Below, piece by piece: positions 8,074 through 15,983 of a stretch of 64,000 nucleotides of DNA. The notes beneath the pieces are model-generated. The model was not told where the DNA came from. It was given only the letters and a program-made list of their open reading frames with translations, and ran no database searches. Location: contig NZ_CP013747.1 of NCBI RefSeq assembly GCF_001484605.1, forward strand, positions 4,650,001-4,714,000. Direction: 5' to 3'. Each line of letters begins with the position of its first letter. The stretch's first letter is position 1. The stretch comes from Pseudarthrobacter sulfonivorans (GTDB lineage Bacteria > Actinomycetota > Actinomycetes > Actinomycetales > Micrococcaceae). The translations under genes were made by a program, and so were the position numbers.

Positions 8074-8712
8074 ATGAGCACCCCCCGCCGCGCCCTTGTC
8101 CTTGTCGACGTCCAGCAGCAGTACTTCAGTGGACCTCTCGAGATCCAGTACCCGCCCCACCAGGAGTCCCTTCCGATGATCGTGCGGGCCATCGACGCTG
8201 CGGCCGTCGCAGGCATTCCTATTGCGGCCATACAACACAGCGCAGGTGAAGGGGCACCGGTCTTCGCCCCCGGGAAACCGGAATTTGACCTCCATCCCGA
8301 CATTGAAGACCGCAGGACGGATGCCTGGAAGGGTGTCGTGAAGCAGTACGGCTCCGTCTACGCTGACACGGACCTTGCCGGTTGGCTTCGCCAGCATGAC
8401 ATCGACACCGTCACCCTCGCCGGCTACATGACCAACAACTGCATCCTGGCCTCGGCCGTTGAAGCGGAGTTCCTCGGCTTCAATACCGAAGTTCTCTCGG
8501 ATGCCACCGGAGCCATCAACATCGCCAACGACGCAGGTTTCGCCGAGGCGAAAACAGTCCACACCACTCTGATGTCACTGCTGAACTCAAACTGGGCCGC
8601 TGTTGGCACCACTGATGCTTGGGCAGACGCCCTTGAAGCCCGGCAGGCTCTGGAAAAGAGTGATTTGGGCAGCTCGGCAATGGCCGGGACTGCCCGCCGG
8701 GCAGGGGCCTGA
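8074..8712 (+). CDS. isochorismatase-family cysteine hydrolase
   Basis: A 212-residue cytosolic hydrolase of the isochorismatase/nicotinamidase superfamily. Visible family features: the catalytic Asp in ALVLVDVQQQYF near residue 12, a Lys in KGVVKQYGSVY near 88 and the cis-peptide/nucleophile region LAGYMTNNCILASAVEAEFLG with Cys near 124. The substrate cannot be told. The ATG has gggagat upstream. It is divergent from the GlxA-type regulator. A fragment of an SMR transporter follows on the same strand, so the original operon may have paired hydrolysis with export. Confidence 0.88.
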   Translation: MSTPRRALVLVDVQQQYFSGPLEIQYPPHQESLPMIVRAIDAAAVAGIPIAAIQHSAGEGAPVFAPGKPEFDLHPDIEDRRTDAWKGVVKQYGSVYADTDLAGWLRQHDIDTVTLAGYMTNNCILASAVEAEFLGFNTEVLSDATGAINIANDAGFAEAKTVHTTLMSLLNSNWAAVGTTDAWADALEARQALEKSDLGSSAMAGTARRAGA

Positions 8713-8870
8713 ACGGCCCTCGCGGCTCGTCATTGGGGGAGCCGGGACCCGGCGAGGCCTTCGGCCGCCATGCTGGAACCTACTGACGGTATGGTGCGTT
8801 GCCCTGCTCCCGCTAAGGCTGGCAGCCACTGCCAGTCACATAAATCAACGACTTTACAAGGACATGTTGC

Positions 8871-8957
8871 ATGAAGTGGATACTTCTGGCCTGCGCGATC
8901 ATCAGCGAAGTGGCCGCGGCCCTGTCCCCGAAAGCGGCGCTGAATGATCCAGCCTGA
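8871..8957 (+). pseudogene. truncated SMR-family multidrug/guanidinium transporter
   Basis: A 28-codon frame with an aagga ribosome site encodes MKWILLACAIISEVAAALSP then KAALNDPA and stops. This is the first helix of a small multidrug resistance protein, including the essential membrane Glu (residue 13) in the ISEVAA motif. The family is about 105 residues with four helices; the rest is missing here, cut by a stop and unrelated sequence. Non-functional. Confidence 0.8.
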
Positions 8958-8962
8958 AGCAC

Positions 8963-9243
8963 TCAGGCGGGAAGGACGGGAAGTGACCCGTGGAGGGTGA
9001 CAGTCCCGGATGTCGGCTTGTCGTCCTCCCCATAGGCGATGACGAAGACTCCGCTATCTGGGCTCAGTTCTAGTCGCGGCGCCCCGGTGGCTCCGAACCG
9101 ATCAGCTGGACCCGTGCCGCAGCGGCAGCCGCCGGTGCCGCATTCGCTGAGCGGCGGCCGAGCTGCTGGAGTGAGACATAGACACTGCCGAAGATGAGCG
9201 TGGTAATAACCGCTGCCGCAAGCCACCCGATGACCCTTTTCAT
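8963..9243 (-). pseudogene. frameshifted membrane-anchored hypothetical protein
   Basis: The minus-strand ATG at 9243 (upstream cctctgg complement gives a ggagg ribosome site) starts MKRVIGWLAAAVITTLIFG, one membrane segment, then an Ala-rich linker and a stop at 9070. The protein-like continuation RLELSPDSGVFVIAYGEDD and VTLHGSLPVLPA lies in another frame down to 8963. One indel near 9080 therefore splits the gene, and its 3' part is also cut short. From memory, anchored Micrococcaceae hypotheticals have this anchor-plus-beta layout; unverified. Confidence 0.6.
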
Positions 9244-9374
9244 GCCTCTGGAGGAGGCCGAGTAGAGAGGCCGGCGGTGGCTGGGCGTAGGGCGAAGGTC
9301 TCAGTCCGCACTACCCCCAGCCGGCCCTGTTCACCACACTAAGGGGACGAGAACGGCAGGAACACGAGTAGCGG

Positions 9375-9614
9375 TTACCTGCTTCGACCGTGCAGGGCTA
9401 CCCGCCGAGGCAGGCGAACGCGCCGCACTTTCAGTCTCCTCGTGGTTCTGGTCCCATGCCCCCGCTCTAGGCCGTTGGCACTCCTACTCTTACGGGGTTC
9501 TCTCAGCCCTTGCCGGCGCTCTGAGTGAGCGAGATGGGCAAGCAGACTCCCAGTAACTGCAATCCACAGAACCGCCGCGGCCAGGACAATAAGGATCAGG
9601 GTCAGGGGATGCAT
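9375..9614 (-). CDS. small single-pass membrane protein, unknown
   Basis: A 79-residue protein: short N-terminus, one hydrophobic helix (LTLILIVLAAAVLWIAVTG, about residues 4-22) and a very basic Arg-rich tail. I selected the ATG at 9614 because ggagg lies five bases upstream on the minus strand; the frame extends further upstream without a good start. No family recognised. Confidence 0.55.
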   Translation of the reverse strand: MHPLTLILIVLAAAVLWIAVTGSLLAHLAHSERRQGLREPRKSRSANGLERGHGTRTTRRLKVRRVRLPRRVALHGRSR

Positions 9615-9841
9615 GTGGTCCTCCACGGGGGTACCTCGGTGTGGGACGGAACGCAACCGGCCCGGTTTTGGTCCCACATTCAGGAGGCCTGTTTGAATAA
9701 TCGCAGGTTCGGCAGCCCTCCGGAAGTAGCCTCACACAAGGGCCATCCGGACTGGGGGCTAAAGTGTGGGGGGTGGAGATTACAGGCCGGTCATCGTCCG
9801 CAGCAATGATCCGGGCCATGCCCTCAAGAGGCGTCCTCCGC

Positions 9842-10438
9842 CTACTCCAGGACGTCCGCCATGTCGTCGAGGACCAGGTAGTCGCCGGCGGCCGGCTGGA
9901 AGCCGAAGCCTTCCCAGTAGCGCCGCAGGGCAGCCTTGGCGGCCTCATACTCTGGTGTGTCCTCGCCTGGGGCGCCGTCCGCGAGAACAGGTGCTGCCTG
10001 CAGAATGACCATGGCTGCTGAGCGGCCAATGGTGCACAGGATGGCCTTCAGGAACGAGTGGCCGAGATTGTTCCCGCGGAACTTCGGCGAGATCCAAAGA
10101 GAGGATAGGATCAGCAGGTCCCCGCCCAGTGCCATGTCCTCGATCAGGTCTGGACGTTTGAGGCTGAGCATCTCCCCGACGTTTGCCACCTCCTGGTTGA
10201 CGGCATCCAGGGTGAGGAACAGGTCGATGATGCCCGCGTCAGGAACCAGGTACAGGTGGGCTTCCCCGACAGTGACTTCTGTGCCGTCCCCGCCGTCATC
10301 GTCCTCATCCCAGACGGTCCCGATAACCCTGGCGGTCCAAGACACCGGGTAGTCCTCCGGGTCGTGGTGCGCCCCGGGAACCCCGCGGAACCGGCAGCTG
10401 TAATCGAAGGTCAGGTACTCGGGAACCAGGTCGGCCAT
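9842..10438 (-). CDS. GNAT-like acetyltransferase domain protein
   Basis: A 198-residue cytosolic protein. LWISPKFRGNNLGHSFLKAI near residue 115 resembles the acetyl-CoA pyrophosphate loop (R/Q-x-x-G-x-G/A) of GNAT enzymes, and the C-terminal RRYWEGFGFQPAAGDYLVLD resembles the closing GNAT strand (Y-x-x-x-GF). The N-terminal half is acidic and unusual. The ATG at 10438 has a strong aaggag site. Substrate unknown; the assignment rests on the two motifs. Confidence 0.65.
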   Translation of the reverse strand: MADLVPEYLTFDYSCRFRGVPGAHHDPEDYPVSWTARVIGTVWDEDDDGGDGTEVTVGEAHLYLVPDAGIIDLFLTLDAVNQEVANVGEMLSLKRPDLIEDMALGGDLLILSSLWISPKFRGNNLGHSFLKAILCTIGRSAAMVILQAAPVLADGAPGEDTPEYEAAKAALRRYWEGFGFQPAAGDYLVLDDMADVLE

Positions 10439-10675
10439 GGAACTCCTTCAGACGGGGTGTTTCTCGGGTTAGCCTACGTCCTGAGAAGCTCAGTGAGTCC
10501 GTCGGGAGAGGACGTCTTCCAACATATTTTTCCGGTTGAGCTAAAGTCCGGCGTTCGAATCCGCGGGAAGAAAGATGGTTGAGAGCGTGCGCAGCGGGCA
10601 CTGGCCAATGAGCGACCCCTACCGCGACTCATTTCCAGGCAGGGCAGTAGGCAGATGACGTCGGGGCCACCCCCG

Positions 10676-10998
10676 TCAGTCGACCACGTCGATCAGCCGG
10701 CGCACTGCCGCCACATGGCCGCGCAGGGCCTGTCTGCCGAGATTGGTCAGTCCGACCCACGTCGTCCGCCGCCCCGCGTGGGTGCTCTTGCGACTGTAAG
10801 GTAGCCGGCATCCACCAACGCCGAGACGTGCTTGGACAGCACCGAGTCACTGACCTCGAGAATGGTCCGCCACGTCGCGAACTCCGCCTCCGACACCGCA
10901 GACAACATCGTGATTAGCTGGAGCCGCGTAGGGGCGTGGATCAACGGATCGAGTCCGTCAATCAGCCGAAGACCAGTAGCGCCGCGAAGCCCAGGCAC
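10676..10998 (-). pseudogene. frameshifted winged-helix (HTH_34/MarR-like) regulator
   Basis: From a GTG at 10998 the frame reads DPLIHAPTRLQLITMLSAV, then SDSVLSKHVSALVDAGYLTV, a classic winged helix. It then breaks. Shifting frame by one base at about 10793 restores RKSTHAGRRTTWVGLTNLG and RQALRGHVAAVRRLIDVVD to a stop at 10676, exactly the normal end of the family. A single missing base (gtcgcaag where gtccgcaag is expected) explains it. The gene start lies inside the preceding membrane-protein gene, so the pair was translationally coupled. Could also be an assembly error. Confidence 0.78.
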
Positions 10999-11510
10999 GC
11001 GACCACGGCGAGGGCGCCGAGTAGCCGCGGGGAGGCGCCACTCGCGTGGGCGGCAGGATCGTGTCGGTACGCGTGCCGCCAGCGAGGGGCGCCGACCGCG
11101 CATGCGATTCCTCCGGCCACAGACGCCAGCGCGACGAGCCACCACAGCGATTCGAATGCGGCCCATATCCCGGCAGCAAGGGCGCCAAGGTAATGGAGCG
11201 AGGCGCTGGCCCCAGCCGCGAGGACGACCTGGGTAGCGAGACCGTCGACCCTGGCTCCGTTGATCCGGCGAAACCGGTGCAGCATGAGCGAAGCCACGCC
11301 CAGGAAGACCGCCAGCCCGGCCAGCACGAGAGCGAGCCCGGCGACTGTCTGCGCGGCGATCCCATAGGCTGCGGTGCAAAGCTGCACCGCGACCGCGATG
11401 GCGAACACCAAATAAAAGCCGGTCGGAAGTCGCAAGCCTGTGGTCAGTCGTTGGCGTGCCTGGTCCGCCCCGGCCAGAGCTGTGCGCGGATCATCCAAGG
11501 ACCGGCTCAT
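10962..11510 (-). CDS. multi-pass membrane protein coupled to a winged-helix regulator
   Basis: A 182-residue protein with about five hydrophobic segments: FYLVFAIAVAVQLCTAAYG, AGLALVLAGLAVFLGVASL, the middle VVLAAGASASLHYLGALAAG, then WWLVALASVAGGIACAVG and LLGALAVVACLGFAALLVF. The ATG at 11510 is a choice; the longer frame from 11639 includes antisense sequence of another remnant. Similar membrane proteins are often encoded beside HTH_34 regulators in actinobacteria; role unknown. The downstream partner is frameshifted. Confidence 0.7.
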   Translation of the reverse strand: MSRSLDDPRTALAGADQARQRLTTGLRLPTGFYLVFAIAVAVQLCTAAYGIAAQTVAGLALVLAGLAVFLGVASLMLHRFRRINGARVDGLATQVVLAAGASASLHYLGALAAGIWAAFESLWWLVALASVAGGIACAVGAPRWRHAYRHDPAAHASGASPRLLGALAVVACLGFAALLVFG

Positions 11511-11556
11511 CCTGCTGAGAAAGCCGTGGCCAGCTGTGCAAGGAGCTAAGGGATGC

Positions 11557-11655
11557 TCACGTCTCAGGTTCGTAGCCGATGAGCCAGTGGAGTCCGTGAC
11601 GGTCAATGACCGAAGATGAGGCTGCTCGCCACCCCGCATGGTCGGTTGATGGACG
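11557..11655 (-). pseudogene. C-terminal scrap of a VOC-family protein
   Basis: A minus-strand frame reads SSVIDRHGLHWLIGYEPE before its stop. The D-R-x-G-x-x-W pattern close to the C-terminus is the usual end of PhnB/VOC (glyoxalase-like) proteins. Only about 30 codons are open; the rest is gone. Confidence 0.4.
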
Positions 11656-11952
11656 TCAGTCCCGGAGGCGCTTGACGCGCCAACGAAGAGAGCGAGTATC
11701 CGGCCAGGCAGCTGCTGTGGAAGCTGGAAGCCATTCTCGGGCGTCAGGCGAGAGATGGTCCTTCCGGGTGTTGAACGGCGATGTCCCTTAAGCCCTCAAC
11801 CGCTTTGCCGACAACACGGGGGCGTCAATGATGTATCGGTGCCGGCCGGCCAGGGCCCCTATTAAGCCAGTCCGACAGCAGCGCCGCCGTTGACCGGGTG
11901 CAACGGCGTGAGTACTGTGAGTCCACTATCCATCCGCGCTGTGGAGGCAGCA
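11656..11952. other. intergenic, no gene supported
   Basis: About 300 bases without a convincing reading frame, RNA gene or terminator. It ends in the ggagg ribosome site of the next frame. Confidence 0.4.
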
Positions 11953-12258
11953 ATGGGCGGCAATTCCAAGAGCAGCACTGACTACGAATTCCTGACCGTC
12001 TGGCGCGGCGCGGGGACCCCGCATGAAGTCATGGATATTTTGGGCGCCGCGGCCAGGAAGCTCTCGCCCTTGAATTACGACGACGGCGCCCTGGTGCGGA
12101 CCTCTCCAAGATCTCCGCAACCCAAGGAGTACAACGCATGCCTGACGAAAAGAAGGGCGAGGTCCGCTGGTTGCCGCAGCCGGAGGAGCGAGATTATCCG
12201 GGCGCGGCGGACTATCTGTCTTTACTTGAATCTGACGACGTCGTTGCCACCATTGTAG
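11953..12258 (+). pseudogene. damaged upstream partner of the ParB-like hypothetical
   Basis: The ATG at 11953 has a strong ggagg site and reads SSTDYEFLTVWRGAGTPHEV, which resembles the N-terminus of SRPBCC-fold proteins, then RKLSPLNYDDGALV. Around 12100 the natural reading appears to change frame: ADLSKISATQGVQR continues directly into the frame of the gene at 12138. The annotated frame runs on as Arg-rich antisense-like sequence. I read this as a deletion-plus-frameshift relic, with modest certainty. Confidence 0.35.
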
Positions 12259-12533
12259 CGTCGCTCATGGTCGCCCCCATCCAGCATCGGAAGGCCAAGG
12301 ACATTCTCCGGGCCGGGGGGCTGGTGCTGCTGCCCGAGGACAACGCCCACGTAGCATCGGACCTGAAGAAGATCAAGGAAGGCAAGAAACTCTCGCCCAT
12401 CCTGATGGTCAGAGGTGACTTGGCACGGGGGATTCCCGCGCAGGTGGCCGATGGCTACCACCGGGTGTGCGCAAGCTACTACACGGACGAAAACACCGAC
12501 ATTCCACTCAAACTGGCTGACGCGCCCCGCTAA
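12138..12533 (+). CDS. conserved hypothetical protein, ParB/Srx-like core
   Basis: A 131-residue soluble protein. The segment AKDILRAGGLVLLPEDNAHV, then KKLSPILMVRGD and the signature VADGYHRVCASYY resemble ParB/Srx-fold proteins (a G-Y-H-R motif where ParB nucleases have G-x-x-R). A good aaggag site precedes the ATG. No partner gene is preserved intact upstream. Function unknown. Confidence 0.65.
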   Translation: MPDEKKGEVRWLPQPEERDYPGAADYLSLLESDDVVATIVASLMVAPIQHRKAKDILRAGGLVLLPEDNAHVASDLKKIKEGKKLSPILMVRGDLARGIPAQVADGYHRVCASYYTDENTDIPLKLADAPR

Positions 12534-12572
12534 CCACCGCAAACGAACCGCAACGCCGGTAGAAGGAGGGAC

Positions 12573-13757
12573 GTGTCGTTCTTTCAGCTTTCGCTGATCG
12601 GCGCGGTCGCGCTCCTCGGTCCGCTGCTGGCGCTATCCCAGAAATGGCACCTTCCCGTGGTGCTGGGGCAGTTGCTGGCTGGTATCGCCATCGGGCGCAC
12701 GGGTCTGGGACTGGTGGACTCCTCGGATCCCACGTTCACCTTTGTGGCCGACGTCGGGTTCGCCCTCATCATGTTCGTCGCCGGGACTCATGTCCCCGTG
12801 CGGGACCAAGCCATCCGCCCTGCACTGGGTGGTGGCGCCCTGCGTGCCGGCATCGCCGCAGTGCTCGCGGCCGCCGTCGGAATCGTCATTGCCTTTGCCT
12901 TTGGCACCGGACATGCTCCCCTTTACATCGTTCTGCTCGCTTCCTCTTCGGCAGCCTTGGTCCTGCCGATCGTCGATTCGCTGCGGCTGACGGGACCAAA
13001 GGTCCTGACGACGACGGCGCAAGTGGCGGTAGCGGACATCGCCTGCATTGTGGCGCTTCCGCTTGCTGTCGACCCACCCAATGCGCCGAGGGCAGCCGTC
13101 GGGGCAGCCGTCGTCGCAGCGTGCGCTGCGGTTTTGTTCTTTGTCCTTCGCTGGCTGGAGCGCAGCGGCACGCGCGGACGGATGCATGACGTGTCCGAGG
13201 ACCGGAAGTTCGCCCTGGAGCTGCGGATCCAACTTGCCTTGCTCTTCGCGCTCTCCGGGCTTGCCGTCGCGGGCCACGTGTCCATCATGCTGGCCGGGTT
13301 CTCCTTCGGCCTGGTGGTCGCAGCGGTGGGAGAACCCCGGCGACTGGCTCATCAACTCTTCGCCGTCAGCGATGGCTTTCTAGGGCCGGTGTTCTTCGTC
13401 TGGCTGGGCGCATCCCTTGACCTGCGCACCCTCGCGGGAAGCCCCAGAATGATTCTCCTCGGGATTTGCCTAGGATTTGGAACGCTGCTGGTCCATGGAA
13501 GCCTGCGGCTCCTCGGCCAGCCTCTGCCGCTCGCGGTGCTTGCAGCGTCCCAGCTGGGAGTGCCGGTTGCCGCCGCCACTATTGGCTCCCAATTGCATTT
13601 GCTGGAACCGGGAGAAGCCGCGGCCATGATCCTCGGGGCCCTCATCAGTATCGGGGCGAGCACCATCGCGGGCTCACGGGCCGCCCGCATGTTTACCCAG
13701 CCCGCCCCGGCGCCGGCGGGCAAGCCATCCGAAGGCGGCCCGACCGTGGCTGCGTAG
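12573..13757 (+). CDS. cation:proton antiporter (CPA2 family)
   Basis: A 394-residue integral membrane antiporter exchanging Na+ or K+ for H+. About 12 hydrophobic helices are visible. Family motifs: PVVLGQLLAGIAIGRTGLG in helix 2, the VGFALIMFVAGTHVPV region and VAVADIACIVALPLAV, where the Asp is the expected ion-binding carboxylate. The GTG at 12573 is preceded by gaaggagg. It ends with a short Pro/Ala-rich cytoplasmic tail and lacks a RCK/TrkA domain, so it is the short form. Confidence 0.9.
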   Translation: MSFFQLSLIGAVALLGPLLALSQKWHLPVVLGQLLAGIAIGRTGLGLVDSSDPTFTFVADVGFALIMFVAGTHVPVRDQAIRPALGGGALRAGIAAVLAAAVGIVIAFAFGTGHAPLYIVLLASSSAALVLPIVDSLRLTGPKVLTTTAQVAVADIACIVALPLAVDPPNAPRAAVGAAVVAACAAVLFFVLRWLERSGTRGRMHDVSEDRKFALELRIQLALLFALSGLAVAGHVSIMLAGFSFGLVVAAVGEPRRLAHQLFAVSDGFLGPVFFVWLGASLDLRTLAGSPRMILLGICLGFGTLLVHGSLRLLGQPLPLAVLAASQLGVPVAAATIGSQLHLLEPGEAAAMILGALISIGASTIAGSRAARMFTQPAPAPAGKPSEGGPTVAA

Positions 13758-14115
13758 CGCACCTAAGGCACAGGGCGACTTCGCCGCCCGGTTCCTGGGC
13801 GCAGCGCGGGACAGACTGATTAGCTTGGAGTCATCAGGTACTTCTGCAGGACCGAGCGCAGAGCTCTTGCGGGGGAGGACACCCGTCCAAATACATGTCC
13901 CGAGGGTTCTTCTCTTCTCAAAACTCGATTCGGACTCCGAGCTCGACCTCACAGTTTCGAGAACTATTTGTGAGAACTAGCCCTTCAGGTTCGGGCTTGT
14001 CGTCAAAAGGGTGGTTAGCCGCAGAGTGTCATCCCATTGTGGCAGCTCGGCGCAAGCACTCTGATCTTCCCGGAATCGTCTGTTGATGAGTAGGGTCCGA
14101 GGTCCTTGCCTGCCC
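13758..14115. other. gap with no supported gene
   Basis: About 360 bases. A minus-strand frame (13977-14183) overlaps the tail of the NACHT remnant in another frame and could be its degraded continuation, but I see no family match. Confidence 0.4.
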
Positions 14116-14424
14116 TCATCTCGAAACCAAAGCTTGACTAAGCCCAGTGAAGTTAACCTTCCCATTTGGGCTCCAGGTCGCATTGTTCCCGACTTCTAGA
14201 GGCCGCTGCCGAAACTTAGCCTGGATGACGCAGTATCCGTCCCACCGCCCGCTCGCCGGAACTGGATCGGGATAGTTGGCAAGACCCTCGAAGATCGCTT
14301 CCCTCCCACCATCCTTGCCGTCCCCGAATGGCCGGACGCCCGGTCCGAAAACGGCGATAGCAAGAGCGCGAGTCAAGTGCTCAAACTCTCGGGTGCTCAT
14401 TCGGTGAAGTTGGTAATCAGCCAC
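14116..14424 (-). pseudogene. N-terminal remnant of a NACHT/STAND-type defence NTPase
   Basis: A GTG at 14424 with taggaga upstream opens [20 protein letters not shown], then GPGVRPFGDGKDGGREAIFEG and DGYCVIQAKFRQRP. This resembles the restriction-endonuclease-like N-terminal domain that precedes a NACHT ATPase in large bacterial immune proteins; GREA and QAK fit the nuclease core D/E-x-K pattern. Only about 80 recognisable residues remain of a protein normally above 1,000. It has kept its own start but no sensor or ATPase part. Confidence 0.55.
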
Positions 14425-14440
14425 GCGCGTCTCCTAGAAG

Positions 14441-14582
14441 GTGCTTGTTCCTCTCTTCGCGGCGCCAGGTTCACCACTGGGTGGCCCTGCTGTTCGTTGC
14501 CTCGCTCGGCGTGCAGATGCTGCGCGTGTTCTTAACGGGTGCCCGATGCACGCCACTTGAGGAAGCTGAGCAGGTCCGATGA
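14441..14582 (+). pseudogene. scrap of cytochrome b (qcrB-like)
   Basis: The plus-strand frame reads [15 protein letters not shown] then [12 protein letters not shown], the same as RQVHHWAALLFVASIAVHM in the intact qcrB of this window (about 58480-58560, minus strand) with several substitutions. These residues form a heme-binding helix of cytochrome b. The scrap ends at TGA 14580. It has no start and no neighbours from the qcr operon. Confidence 0.75.
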
Positions 14583-14598
14583 TCGGGACTTGGGCTTG

Positions 14599-14631
14599 GC
14601 CGAGCGCTGCGAGATCGGCTGCGGGATCCAT
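14599..14631 (-). pseudogene. start of a second, deleted LuxR-type gene
   Basis: The TGA of the LuxR gene overlaps an ATG (TGATG) that opens MDPAADLAAL, nearly the same as MDPAADFAAQ at the start of the intact gene at 15362, with matching DNA. Homology is then lost. A tandem paralogue seems to have stood here and been deleted. Confidence 0.5.
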
Positions 14632-15362
14632 CACTCGCCCCTGAGGCGGCGGAGGGCGTCCACCCGGTTGTTGCTCCCGAGCTTGGTGTAGGCGTGCTCG
14701 ATGTGCTTCGCGACGGTCCGGGGACTGCACCCGAGCAGGCGTCCGATCCCGGTCGCCTTGAGGCCCTGCCCGAGCAAGCGCATGACCTGCTGTTCGCGCG
14801 CGGTCAGGGAATAGGCCTCTGCGTTCGCTGTCTCCGCTACCCTGTGTGCGTTGCCCCCCGCGTATGCAGAATCGAGCAGTTGCAGCATCGGCTGGATCTG
14901 CTGGGCGAGCGAGGCGTCGTTGTCGCTGAAGTCATGGTTCCAGCGGTTCATGGTCCAGCAGTGGAAGTAGTCGACGCGGCACCCGGCCGTGAAAAGCACG
15001 AGCTGCCGATTCACGCCTACGATGGAGAGTGCTTCTTGGAAGGCGCGGGTTCTGTACAGCTCGAGGTCAGAGACCAGGTCGCTCAGGCGGCGGGGACGCC
15101 AGTCTCCGCCCACGCCGTCGGTTTGGACGCTGGCGGCGAACGGATGCTCGTCGTACATATCGAGCATCATCTTTTGCACATTGGCGCCGGAGTAGTGAGG
15201 GTAGGCCACTACCTCCGCCGTGCCTGCTCGGGCGTCCAGGGAACTCCAGGCTGCGTGGTCTGACGGGAAGAGCTTCAGAAGGAATTGGCTGGCGGCGTCC
15301 AGATAGGCGTCACGGTCCCCGAGGTGGTTCAGTTGCGCTGCGAAGTCGGCTGCAGGGTCCAT
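14631..15362 (-). CDS. LuxR-family transcriptional regulator
   Basis: A 243-residue regulator. Residues 1-170 form a variable sensing domain, perhaps PAS/GAF- or autoinducer-like (WSSLDARAGTAEVVAYPHY). Residues about 180-243 are the LuxR HTH: YSLTAREQQVMRLLGQGLKA, TGIGRLLGCSPRTVAKHIEH and AYTKLGSNNRVDALRRLRGE. The ATG at 15362 has aaggggag upstream. It is divergent from the peptide-TPR cluster at 15825 with 460 bases between; a regulatory link is possible but unproven. Confidence 0.88.
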   Translation of the reverse strand: MDPAADFAAQLNHLGDRDAYLDAASQFLLKLFPSDHAAWSSLDARAGTAEVVAYPHYSGANVQKMMLDMYDEHPFAASVQTDGVGGDWRPRRLSDLVSDLELYRTRAFQEALSIVGVNRQLVLFTAGCRVDYFHCWTMNRWNHDFSDNDASLAQQIQPMLQLLDSAYAGGNAHRVAETANAEAYSLTAREQQVMRLLGQGLKATGIGRLLGCSPRTVAKHIEHAYTKLGSNNRVDALRRLRGE

Positions 15363-15824
15363 GGCTCCCCTTTGGGGCGGGCGGGCTGCGGAAAGGTTAG
15401 GGCCGGCTGACCCCCACCTATTTGTACAAGAAGATTAGGACTGGCCGCCTATACGTACAAGTGCGTATTTACTGATTCTCGAACAGAGCGGGACGATGTA
15501 GCTGAAATCAATCGAGCCGCTGCCGCCAAATCAGGGAAAGGAGAGTGGTCCGTGATTCCCGGCTCACCCTTGCAAGGCCGTCCTGTAACCAGCGCGCGCC
15601 TGGTCCGGCAATGACCGGAATTCCTCCAGTTCCCGGTCCCTTCCACTGAATCGCAGCGGCACCATCGGCCGGCCCATGGGAAGAGTATGGCACCAGGATG
15701 CGGACGAGGTCACGGTGCTGGGCTCTTGTAGTCATTTAAGTACCAGCAAGGATACTGCTGCTGCCCTAGCCGACAGAGTCTGAACGCACCGATACATCCC
15801 TATCCAAAGAACCAGGTGAACAAC
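15363..15824. other. divergent intergenic region before the peptide genes
   Basis: About 460 bases between the LuxR gene and the first peptide gene. It should hold both promoters. A 75-codon minus frame (15508-15735) lacks a ribosome site and family match. I see no clear palindrome. Confidence 0.4.
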
Positions 15825-15953
15825 ATGATGAATCGAACCAAGCGTCTGATCCTCACAGCCGCCGCAGCTGTCGGCCTGGCAACGTTCACTGCAGCACCAG
15901 CCTTGGCCGGGTATGTCCTGAGCAATCATTGTGAACCTGAACTTGAGCCTTAG
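15825..15953 (+). CDS. small secreted prepeptide 1 (tandem pair)
   Basis: A 42-residue preprotein with a clear ribosome site (aggtg). The basic start MMNRTKRLIL is followed by an Ala-rich hydrophobic core and a type I signal-peptidase site (PALA|G). The predicted mature peptide is GYVLSNHCEPELEP, 14 residues. It is a tandem duplicate of the next gene (start 156-159 bases away): identical RTKRLIL, AAAAVGLA, and a shared L-(S/T)-N-H-x-E-P in the mature part. A TPR protein follows. Function unknown; a secreted signalling peptide is the leading guess. Confidence 0.75.
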   Translation: MMNRTKRLILTAAAAVGLATFTAAPALAGYVLSNHCEPELEP

Positions 15954-15983
15954 ATCCATCCATTCTGAAACGAGGTGAACATC

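Noticed and set aside
8713..8870. possible guanidine riboswitch before the SMR fragment
   Set aside because: SMR genes often have one, but I could not find the conserved guanidine-I/II/III motifs.
9490..9819. minus-strand frame opening MARIIAADDDRPVI
   Set aside because: Slight likeness to a receiver-domain start, but no further response-regulator motif and it overlaps the better supported 79-aa gene.
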